DNA of 6,065 nt from Armatimonadota bacterium (GTDB lineage: Bacteria > Armatimonadota > Hebobacteria > CAIYQO01). A program made the position numbers and the translations under genes. Below are positions 1 through 5,077 of this stretch, piece after piece. The DNA lies in contig JAKIYB010000299.1 of the NCBI GenBank assembly GCA_022708765.1, positions 1 through 6,065 on the forward strand, read 5' to 3'. A model generated the notes under the pieces. The model was not told the DNA's origin and did not search any database. It was given only the letters and a program-made list of their open reading frames with translations. Positions within the stretch are counted from its first letter, which is position 1; every line of letters starts with the position of its first letter.

Positions 1-462
1 GGTGGTATCGTAAGCGACATGCTCGGTGAGGGTATCGCCCACATAGGTGCGCACGAGCTCCGCATGCCGCTGATCCAACACGCGGGTGGTGGCGAACTCG
101 GCAAAGGCCCGGCTGAACGTCGCCAGACTCGGCAGCGTCTCCCCCTCCTCCCAGCCGCACAGCCGACGTAACGGGCGGTCGGCTTGGAGGCGGTGATAGA
201 GATCCTCGGTCTCATTCAGGCCGAGCGCCGCCTTGGCTAGGTACGCCCGACCCAATTTGCGCCGATCCCGCGGGGGGCGCCCGCCGCGCGGCGTCGTCTG
301 CGGTGCCCGGAGTTCTCGCTCCACCTGGACCAGTTCCAGGATGGCCGCTACCCGCTCATGTTCGGGAGTCAGCGGCTCAGCCAGCACGGTCTCCAATCCG
401 GGAAACAACGTCTGCTGGAGGGTCGCAAGGAATGTGCTGACATATTGGCGAATTGGTTGCAT
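1..462 (-). CDS. DDE transposase, N-terminal 154 residues (runs off the left edge)
   Basis: This is the N-terminal part of an IS transposase that would cut and join IS ends. Residues 1-55 are helical. Residues 59-73 are a basic Arg/Pro/Gly-rich segment (RGGRPPRDRRKLGR), probably DNA-contacting. Residues 71-125 follow the usual N-terminal domain pattern of IS1182/IS5-type enzymes: an AYLAKAALGL helix, LYHRLQADRPLRRLCGW, then LPSLATFSRAFAEFA. The last visible residues, HVAYDTT, place a likely first catalytic Asp at D152; the other two acidic residues lie outside the window. The ATG at 460-462 has a purine-rich GAGAGA about 5 nt upstream. The frame is uninterrupted to base 1, so the visible part looks intact. 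The subfamily assignment is from pattern memory only. It is read in the same direction as the truncated gene upstream of it. Confidence 0.82.
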   Translation of the reverse strand, partial: MQPIRQYVSTFLATLQQTLFPGLETVLAEPLTPEHERVAAILELVQVERELRAPQTTPRGGRPPRDRRKLGRAYLAKAALGLNETEDLYHRLQADRPLRRLCGWEEGETLPSLATFSRAFAEFATTRVLDQRHAELVRTYVGDTLTEHVAYDTT

Positions 463-518
463 ACGGTCTCTCTGTCGTATAGGGTTTGTGGTAATTCACT
501 ATTTCGACAAGAGACCGT
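463..518 (-). promoter_or_regulatory. Inverted repeat at the IS end covering the transposase ribosome binding site
   Basis: The 5' arm (518-505, minus strand) reads ACGGTCTCTTGTCG and the 3' arm (477-463) reads CGACAGAGAGACCGT. They pair over 14 bp with a single bulged G around a 27-nt loop. The 3' arm contains the GAGAGA serving as ribosome binding site and ends at the base before the transposase ATG. RNA entering from outside the IS would carry both arms and hide the site. RNA starting between the arms would not. The pairing is visible; the regulatory role is inferred from comparable anti-read-through hairpins in other IS elements. Confidence 0.5.
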
Positions 519-936
519 CCCCTTCCTCTGAGAAAAGAAAAGGGAGGGTTTTGCAATCACCTCCATAGATAACGGCATTTTTTTCGGGATTACCGTTTCG
601 ATATGCGCTGCGGGCGGAAACGAGAAGGGTTTGATCATCGGCTAACGGCTGAATAAATGGATACGCCACTTCAGTCTCGGGAAGGTCGACACGGCTTAGC
701 AGTGTGTAGTTCAGACGGATGACCGTTGCCGGATACGGACGATCCGCTACTGAACGAGGAAATGATGCCCAGCCTGGTTGCTCATCTCGTCCGAACGGTA
801 CATCCTGGTTTTCTGGATCAACCACAAGTAGAATCGCTTCACGTGCAGGACCGATGCCCACGGCCACGATGCATTTCCCATCGAGTATGTCGGAAAAGTC
901 CAGGTGCGTATGTAGTTCTATGCGAGTGGTCTTCAA
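499..936 (-). pseudogene. N-terminal fragment of a beta-propeller-like hypothetical protein, cut by the IS
   Basis: An open frame starting at TTG (936-934) gives about 139 native residues and then passes into the IS, which contributes the last codons and the TAG stop at 499-501. The product is hydrophilic with alternating beta-like segments: DGKCIVAVGIGP, AILLVVDPENQD, YPATVIRLN, then FIQPLADDQTLLVSARS followed by NPEKNAVIYGGD. This pattern, a target sentence such as QPL-DxxxLLV plus PExNAVxY, is what I remember from WD40/NHL-like hypothetical proteins of about 300 residues. The fragment would then be roughly the first half. No signal peptide or membrane segment is seen. The upstream promoter and ribosome binding site look intact, so the fragment may still be transcribed. 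The stretch is less GC-rich than its neighbours: 27 of 60 bases are G/C at 541-600, against 41 of 60 at 1681-1740. The family is uncertain; the truncation is better supported than the function. Confidence 0.58.
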
Positions 937-945
937 TGGTTGGTG

Positions 946-954
946 CCTTTCCTT
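946..954 (-). promoter_or_regulatory. Ribosome binding site selecting the TTG start of the truncated gene
   Basis: AAGGAAAGG on the minus strand lies 9 nt before the TTG at 936-934. The frame is also open from an earlier TTG at 957-955, but that codon overlaps nothing resembling a ribosome binding site upstream. The shorter start is therefore preferred. Confidence 0.5.
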
Positions 955-967
955 CAAAGACTACCTT

Positions 968-994
968 ATCCTAACCATCCTATCCATCCTGTGA
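968..994. repeat. Three degenerate 9-bp tandem units (ATCCTNNNN)
   Basis: The consecutive units are ATCCTAACC, ATCCTATCC and ATCCTGTGA. They share ATCCT and drift in the last four bases. Similar ATCCTGT-type short tandem runs occur between genes in many bacterial genomes; that comparison is from memory. The run sits between the minus-strand promoter at 1046-1074 and the truncated gene, so it lies in that gene's 5' leader. Confidence 0.5.
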
Positions 995-1033
995 ATTCCC
1001 GCATCACATTGCGCACTTTTGCGCGTTTCCTGC

Positions 1034-1063
1034 TTGACTCTGTTCATTATTGTCGGATATACT
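1034..1063 (+). promoter_or_regulatory. Sigma70-type promoter for the E1 dehydrogenase gene
   Basis: The -35 element TTGACT (1034-1039) and -10 element TATACT (1058-1063) are separated by 18 bp, each one base from consensus. The start of transcription would fall near 1070, giving a leader of about 95 nt that contains the hairpin repeat at 1094-1136. It overlaps the opposite-strand promoter. Confidence 0.6.
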
Positions 1064-1074
1064 CTCCTTGTCAA
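1046..1074 (-). promoter_or_regulatory. Sigma70-type promoter for the truncated gene
   Basis: On the minus strand, TTGACA (1074-1069) and AATAAT (1051-1046) are separated by exactly 17 bp. The -35 is a perfect match and the -10 differs at one base. Transcription would start near 1039 and run leftward with a leader of about 100 nt to the TTG at 936. The -35 lies beyond the plus promoter's -10, and the two footprints overlap. Confidence 0.65.
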
Positions 1075-1093
1075 GCGCATACGCGCACCGCGG

Positions 1094-1136
1094 CCCTCAC
1101 CCCCTGCCCCTCTCCCAATGCTGGGCGAGGGGTGAG
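1094..1136. repeat. GC-rich dispersed hairpin repeat in the dehydrogenase leader
   Basis: CTCACCCC (1096-1103) is perfectly complementary to GGGGTGAG (1129-1136). Alternatively, CCCCTCTCCCA (1107-1117) pairs with TGGGCGAGGGG (1122-1132) with one mismatch and a 4-nt loop. Repeats of this wording are scattered between genes in several phyla, as I recall. No T-run follows, so it is not a classic terminator. It ends 15 nt before the ribosome binding site of the E1 gene. Confidence 0.6.
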
Positions 1137-1165
1137 AAGCGCATCGAAATAAAGGAGCTCGCTCG

Positions 1166-3475
1166 ATGAAAGAGGTTTGCGTTCTGCCGATCTTCACCCC
1201 CGGGGAGATCACCCTGCCGACGATTCCGCGCTTCCAGTACCAGCGCACGCTGGCCGACGAAGTGGCAGCCGGGACGATGACCCGCGATCAGGCCTTCACG
1301 CTGCTCACCCTCATGCAGACGATCCGCGCTTTTGAGGAGTGCATCGTGGACATGAAGGACGGCAAGTGGGCGCCGTTTGACGGCTTCAAGTTCATCGGCG
1401 CCAGCCACCTGTCCATCGGGCAGGAAGCCGTCGCCGCCGGCGCGCTGAGCACCATCACCAAGGCCGACTTCATCACCTCCACCCATCGCGGCCACGGCCA
1501 CGGCATCGCCAAGGGCTACTTCGCGCTGCTGGAGATGAATACGGAAGAGTTGCTGGCGTGGATGGAAACCTCCGGCGCCTGCGCGGAAGACGTGGACGCC
1601 TGCAAAATCGCCGACCGCGACACCCTGCTCGAGCGCTGCATTGACATCCACCTCTATAAGACCTTCGCCGAGCTCTTCGGCAAGGAAGAGGGCTACTGCC
1701 GCGGCCGCGGTGGCGGCATGCACATCGCCGACTTCCACGTCGGGCACCTGGGCGCCAACGCCATCGTCGGCGGTTCTTTCGCCATCGCGGTGGGCGCGGC
1801 GATGGCCGCCGAGAAGCTGGGCACCGGCCAGGTGTGTATTTCTTTCGTCGGCGACGGCGCGGTGAACAATGGCATCGGCGCCGAAGCGATGAACTTCGCC
1901 GCCATGGACCAGTTTGAGCGCGGCTGCCCGGTGATCTTCCTCATCGAGAACAACCAGTACGGCATGACCGGCCAGCAGGATAAGGAAGTGACCGGCATTG
2001 ACTACCTCGCGCAGCGCGCCGCCGGTTTCGCCCGCGACGCCATGCACGCCGAGGTGGTGAACGGCATGGACGTCCTCGCCGTGCGCGACGCCATCGGTCG
2101 CGCGGTGCAGCTCTGCCGCGACGGCGATGGCCCGGTGCTCATCGAGTGCGAGACCTATCGCTACTTCGGCCATTCCCTCTCCGACCTGCGCGACACCTAC
2201 CGCACGAAGGAAGAGGAAGCGGCATGGAAAGCCTGCGACGCTATCCAGGGCTTTGCCGCGCAGATGGTCGCCGCCGGCCTCGCCACCGAGGACGAATGCC
2301 AGGCGCTGCTCGCCGGCGTGAAGGCGCGCGTGCAGGCCGCCGGCGTGAAGGCGGGCACCGAGAGTACCGACCCCGACCCCGCCAACATGCTGGATGGCCT
2401 CTTCTCGCCGAACTGCTGCGTGGAAGCTCCCGCCGAGTATCGTACCGTGCTGGAGAAAGAGCCGCGCAAGGTGCGCCGTGATAAAGAGGGCGCCATCTTC
2501 GTACGCCAGGCGGTGGCGGAGGCGCTCATCGAAGAAATGCAGCTTGACCGCCGCGTCATCCTCTATGGCGAGGACGTGGCCGATTATGGCGGCGCCTTCC
2601 AGGTGACGCGCGGCATTCTCGACGTCTTCGGTCGCGAGCGCGTCTTCAATACCCCCATCTCCGAGTCCGCCATCGTCGGCACGGCGGTAGGCGCGGCGGC
2701 CGCCGGCATGCGCCCGGTGTGCGAGCTGATGTATATTGACTTCATCCTGATGGCGATGGACCAGGTGGGGAACCAGGCGGCGAAGAATCGCTACATGTTC
2801 GGCGGCAAGGCCGAATTACCGATGGTCATCCGCACCACCGTGGGCGGCGGCAAAGGCTACGCTGGCCAGCACAGCCAGAGCCTGGAAGCCGTCTGCACGA
2901 TGATCCCCGGCTTGAAGGTAGTCGCCCCCAGCACCGCCTACGACGCCAAAGGCCTGCTGAAGAGCGCCATCCGCGACAATAACCCGGTGGTCTTCATCGA
3001 ACACCAGTCCATCTACACCCTGCGCGGCGCCTGCCCGGAGGAGGAATACCTGGTGCCGCTGGGCCAGGCCGCGGTGCGCCGCGAAGGTACCGACGTCACT
3101 ATCGTCGGCTACTCCATGCCGATCCTCATCGCCCAGGAAGCCGCCGAACTCGCCGCCCAGGAAGGCATCTCCTGCGAGGTGATAGACCTGCGCACGCTCA
3201 TTCCGATGGATGAGGAGACGGTACTCGCCTCCCTGAAGAAGACGGGCCGCCTCGTCTGCGTGAACCAGGCGCCAAAGACCGGCTGCTTCGCCGAACACAT
3301 CGTCGCCCGCATGTACGAAATCGGCTTCCCCTTCTTCAAAGGTCCGGCGCAAATCGTCGCCGCCTTCGACTGCCCGCCGCCGATGGCCGCCACGCTGGAA
3401 GCGGAGTTCCAGCCCAACACTCGCCGCGTGCTGGAAGGCATCCGCGCGGCGATGGGCGCCACCGTGCGCGCGTAA
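1166..3475 (+). CDS. Fused alpha/beta thiamine-diphosphate 2-oxoacid (pyruvate/acetoin-type) dehydrogenase E1
   Basis: This 769-aa cytoplasmic enzyme carries both E1 subunits in one chain. E1 decarboxylates a 2-oxoacid (or cleaves acetoin) on thiamine diphosphate and passes the acyl group to the lipoyl domain of E2. Alpha part, about 45-395: RGHGH at 108-112, GRGGGMH at 180-186, the cofactor motif from GDG at 229-231 to ENN at 261-263, and the loop YRYFGHSLSD at 331-340, as in pyruvate and acetoin enzymes. A linker (about 396-440) leads to the beta part: GED at 468-470, TPISE with the likely cofactor-contacting Glu E500, QHSQ with H569, SAIRDNNPVV at 600-609, and the C-terminal transketolase-like domain from about 630. 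An insertion of roughly 43 residues (about 119-162) precedes YKTFAELFGKEEGYC. AAAGGAG at 1151-1157 sits 8 nt before the ATG. There is no E2, E3 or partner subunit beside it, and the substrate cannot be read from the sequence; pyruvate or acetoin is more likely than branched-chain acids. Confidence 0.92.
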   Translation: MKEVCVLPIFTPGEITLPTIPRFQYQRTLADEVAAGTMTRDQAFTLLTLMQTIRAFEECIVDMKDGKWAPFDGFKFIGASHLSIGQEAVAAGALSTITKADFITSTHRGHGHGIAKGYFALLEMNTEELLAWMETSGACAEDVDACKIADRDTLLERCIDIHLYKTFAELFGKEEGYCRGRGGGMHIADFHVGHLGANAIVGGSFAIAVGAAMAAEKLGTGQVCISFVGDGAVNNGIGAEAMNFAAMDQFERGCPVIFLIENNQYGMTGQQDKEVTGIDYLAQRAAGFARDAMHAEVVNGMDVLAVRDAIGRAVQLCRDGDGPVLIECETYRYFGHSLSDLRDTYRTKEEEAAWKACDAIQGFAAQMVAAGLATEDECQALLAGVKARVQAAGVKAGTESTDPDPANMLDGLFSPNCCVEAPAEYRTVLEKEPRKVRRDKEGAIFVRQAVAEALIEEMQLDRRVILYGEDVADYGGAFQVTRGILDVFGRERVFNTPISESAIVGTAVGAAAAGMRPVCELMYIDFILMAMDQVGNQAAKNRYMFGGKAELPMVIRTTVGGGKGYAGQHSQSLEAVCTMIPGLKVVAPSTAYDAKGLLKSAIRDNNPVVFIEHQSIYTLRGACPEEEYLVPLGQAAVRREGTDVTIVGYSMPILIAQEAAELAAQEGISCEVIDLRTLIPMDEETVLASLKKTGRLVCVNQAPKTGCFAEHIVARMYEIGFPFFKGPAQIVAAFDCPPPMAATLEAEFQPNTRRVLEGIRAAMGATVRA

Positions 3476-3502
3476 CCGGTAATTGGTCAGGCAGAGACAG
3501 CG

Positions 3503-3531
3503 CGACGCCCCCTCGCCATGAGGGGGCGTCG
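3503..3531. terminator. Strong hairpin between convergent genes, probable terminator
   Basis: A 12-bp perfect stem, CGACGCCCCCTC (3503-3514) with GAGGGGGCGTCG (3520-3531), closes a 5-nt loop GCCAT. It starts 28 nt after the E1 stop codon and 29 nt beyond the end of the opposing lipoprotein gene, so it could serve both. The T content after it (TCCTTCC) is poor, so termination may be only partial. Confidence 0.65.
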
Positions 3532-3559
3532 TCCTTCCGGCTCCGTTCCAGGAGAAAAG

Positions 3560-4408
3560 TTATGGTGCCGCCGCCACCACCGGCGCGCCAGGCAGTTGGC
3601 GGAAGGCAATGGGCATGGGGCTGGTGCGCACCAGGGCGATGGCGTAGGGCGACGTGGGCGTCGTCTGCACCACCACGCCCTGCTGCGGGGTGGTGATCCT
3701 GTAGAGCACTGAAAGCTGATCTTGCGGCATTTGCTCGACACCGACGATGCGCACGGCATACCCCGTGGTCGGCCGAGTACCGGTGAAGACCGCCACCGCC
3801 ATATACTGCGTGAAATCCACCGCCGGCGCGTCCGTCGCCGCGCCCACGTTATTCACCCAGAAGTTGCGCCAGGCAGCCTCGTCGCGGATCACCGCCGTCT
3901 GCGCGGCGGTGGCGCGGGCGTTGACGCCCAGGTACTGCTGTTGCAGGGCGATAGGATTCGTCTCCTGCCCCTGCAGCGCGAAAGTGACGGGTTGCGTCAA
4001 ACGAGGCACCACCACGAAGTGGTACGGATAGGTGATGACCTGCGCCACCGCATCATCGGGCAGGGGCTGCGCGGTATCCACGTAGGCGAAGATCTCCTCC
4101 CCCGTGGCGCGCACGTCTTCAATCGTCACCTCATACCCGGCAGTGGGGCGCTGCCCCAGCGTCACGCCCAGCACGGTATTGGCGGTGAAGTCCACCGCGG
4201 GCGCTTCGCGCGGGCTCCACAGCGCCTGCCAGACCTCCGGACTCTGAATTACAACAAACTGCTGATCCGGGAAAGGTGCCTGCTGGCCCTTGAACTCCCG
4301 GAATACCGGTACCGGGGTGCCGGCGCGCGTCACCTCTTCCGCGCCGCCGTCACAGCCCGCCACCAACGCCACCAACACCGCGCAGAGACACCACCAGATC
4401 CCTCGCAT
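3560..4408 (-). CDS. Lipoprotein with two tandem PrcB-type domains
   Basis: The 282-aa precursor starts MRGIWWC followed by a hydrophobic stretch and a lipobox LVAGC. Cys19 is the expected lipidated residue, so the mature protein is anchored outside the cytoplasmic membrane. A Thr/Pro/Gly linker follows. Two copies of one domain are visible. Copy 1, about 50-137, contains APAVDFT (69-75), GQRPTAGYEV (85-94) and TYPYHFVVV (126-134). Copy 2, about 172-262, contains APAVDFT (194-200), GTRPTTGYAV (210-219) and TSPYAIALV (252-260). The RPTxGYxV and PYxxxxV signatures match the PrcB C-terminal family, named after a lipoprotein of the Treponema dentilisin protease complex; no protease gene is adjacent here. 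The tail is Ala/Pro/Val-rich. The ATG at 4408-4406 has AAGGAGG 7 nt upstream. It is divergent from the Rrf2 regulator and convergent with the E1 gene. The domain call is strong; the function is unknown. Confidence 0.85.
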   Translation of the reverse strand: MRGIWWCLCAVLVALVAGCDGGAEEVTRAGTPVPVFREFKGQQAPFPDQQFVVIQSPEVWQALWSPREAPAVDFTANTVLGVTLGQRPTAGYEVTIEDVRATGEEIFAYVDTAQPLPDDAVAQVITYPYHFVVVPRLTQPVTFALQGQETNPIALQQQYLGVNARATAAQTAVIRDEAAWRNFWVNNVGAATDAPAVDFTQYMAVAVFTGTRPTTGYAVRIVGVEQMPQDQLSVLYRITTPQQGVVVQTTPTSPYAIALVRTSPMPIAFRQLPGAPVVAAAP

Positions 4409-4539
4409 CCCCTCCCCTCCTTCATCGTGAAATCACTTCAGAGTAGCAGGATTGAAGGCGAACAGCGGTATGGAAATGGCACACGCGAGGGCGGCAGCGC
4501 CGACATCAGCGGACAACCGGCCAAATACGACAAAGGGAC

Positions 4540-4569
4540 TTGACGACGGCTTATTTCTCGTGTTACGCT
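4540..4569 (+). promoter_or_regulatory. Possible promoter for the Rrf2 regulator
   Basis: TTGACG (4540-4545) and TACGCT (4564-4569) are 18 bp apart. The -35 is good and the -10 is weak, as expected for a regulated or activator-dependent promoter. The leader would be about 70 nt. No convincing palindromic operator was found; ACAA-N8-TTGT at 4573-4588 is too short to call. No clear promoter for the divergent lipoprotein was seen in the 236-bp gap. Confidence 0.35.
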
Positions 4570-4633
4570 CATACAAACGACGACTTGTTAGCGCGCAGCG
4601 CATCTTCGCTTGTGCCGAAGGTTTACGTTGTTG

Positions 4634-4638
4634 AGGAG
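4634..4638 (+). promoter_or_regulatory. Ribosome binding site fixing the Rrf2 start
   Basis: AGGAG lies 6 nt before the ATG at 4645. The frame is open from an upstream ATG at 4540, but that start overlaps the -35 element and would add 35 residues unlike any Rrf2 N-terminus. Confidence 0.7.
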
Positions 4639-4644
4639 ATCATC

Positions 4645-5070
4645 ATGGCCATGCAGCTCACCCGCGCGGGCGAATACGCCATCAAAAGCCTTGTTTACCT
4701 GGCGGCGCAGGCGCCTGACGCGCGCGTGATGGCCAGCGAGGTTGCCGAGGCGGAACGCATTCCCGTCAACTTCGTCCGCAAGATCCTCGAATCGCTGGCC
4801 AAAACCGGGCTGGTTAAGTCATTCCGCGGCGCGGGCGGCGGCTTCACACTGGGCCAACCGGCGGCGGCAATCACCCTCTCGCAGATTATCGAAGCCGTGG
4901 AAGTTCCATTCGCGCTCAACCAGTGTTTCACCGCCAGTGGCTGCCCACAGCAAATTGAATGTCCGCTCAGCCCCGTCTGGCGCGAAGCGCAGGACGCGGT
5001 GCAGGCCGTGCTGGGCCGCTACTCACTGGCCGACATCGTCGCGCGGCGCAAAGACCAGCTTCTCGCTTAG
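4645..5070 (+). CDS. Rrf2-family transcriptional regulator with a predicted Fe-S cluster
   Basis: This 141-aa DNA-binding protein belongs to the Rrf2 family (IscR, NsrR, RsrR, CymR). The N-terminus, QLTRAGEYAIKSLVYLA, is followed by the winged helix: AEAERIPVNFVRKILESLAKTGLV (about 36-57) holds the recognition helix, and SFRGAGGGFTLG (59-70) is the wing. A dimerisation helix and a cysteine loop follow, with C94, C100 and C106 spaced 5 and 5 residues apart. Counted from the second Met (residue 3), these are 92, 98 and 104, the same positions as in E. coli IscR. The IscR His ligand position is occupied by Ser109, while the position corresponding to the NsrR Asp ligand holds a Glu (E10). The protein therefore probably binds a cluster, with a non-IscR fourth ligand, and senses redox, iron or NO. 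Its targets are unknown; the divergent lipoprotein and its own promoter are the first candidates. No iscS or suf genes are beside it. Confidence 0.9.
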   Translation: MAMQLTRAGEYAIKSLVYLAAQAPDARVMASEVAEAERIPVNFVRKILESLAKTGLVKSFRGAGGGFTLGQPAAAITLSQIIEAVEVPFALNQCFTASGCPQQIECPLSPVWREAQDAVQAVLGRYSLADIVARRKDQLLA

Positions 5071-5077
5071 CCGGTTC

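Larger units (their letters stand above)
1..520 (-). mobile_element. Insertion sequence, IS1182/IS5-like, one end plus start of transposase
   Basis: The transposase start (462 downward) and its short upstream region form one end of an IS whose remainder lies left of the window. The end is placed near 518-520. There the neighbouring reading frame (936 downward) loses plausible protein sequence and runs within a few codons into a TAG at 499-501, inside the subterminal repeat. The outermost bases, read inward on the minus strand, start ACGGTCTCTTGTCG. The second IS end and the target duplication are outside the window, so the exact boundary is inferred and may be off by some bases. Confidence 0.6.

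Noticed and set aside
475..510. Promoter inside the IS end (TTGTCG with TATACG)
   Set aside because: The spacing is 24 bp and no other -35 fits, so a promoter could not be called, although one is needed for the hairpin model.
233..568. Plus-strand open frame opposite the transposase
   Set aside because: Arg/Ser-rich shadow product crossing the IS end; no ribosome binding site and no recognisable family.
1097..2173. Long minus-strand open frame (358 residues) opposite the E1 gene
   Set aside because: It is the mirror of a strongly GC-biased coding region, is rich in Ala, His, Val and Gly without any domain, and ends inside the dispersed repeat.
2816..3352. Minus-strand open frame opposite the E1 beta part
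   Set aside because: Same shadow effect; the plus strand carries unmistakable catalytic motifs here.
3503..3531. Riboswitch or small RNA gene in the gap after the E1 gene
   Set aside because: Only one simple perfect stem is present, placed between converging genes; a terminator explains it.
3722..4543. Plus-strand open frame opposite the lipoprotein gene
   Set aside because: His/Arg-rich shadow of a gene with a clear lipobox and duplicated domain on the minus strand.
4540..4644. N-terminal extension of the Rrf2 protein
   Set aside because: The upstream ATG overlaps the likely -35 element, lacks a ribosome binding site and adds non-homologous residues.
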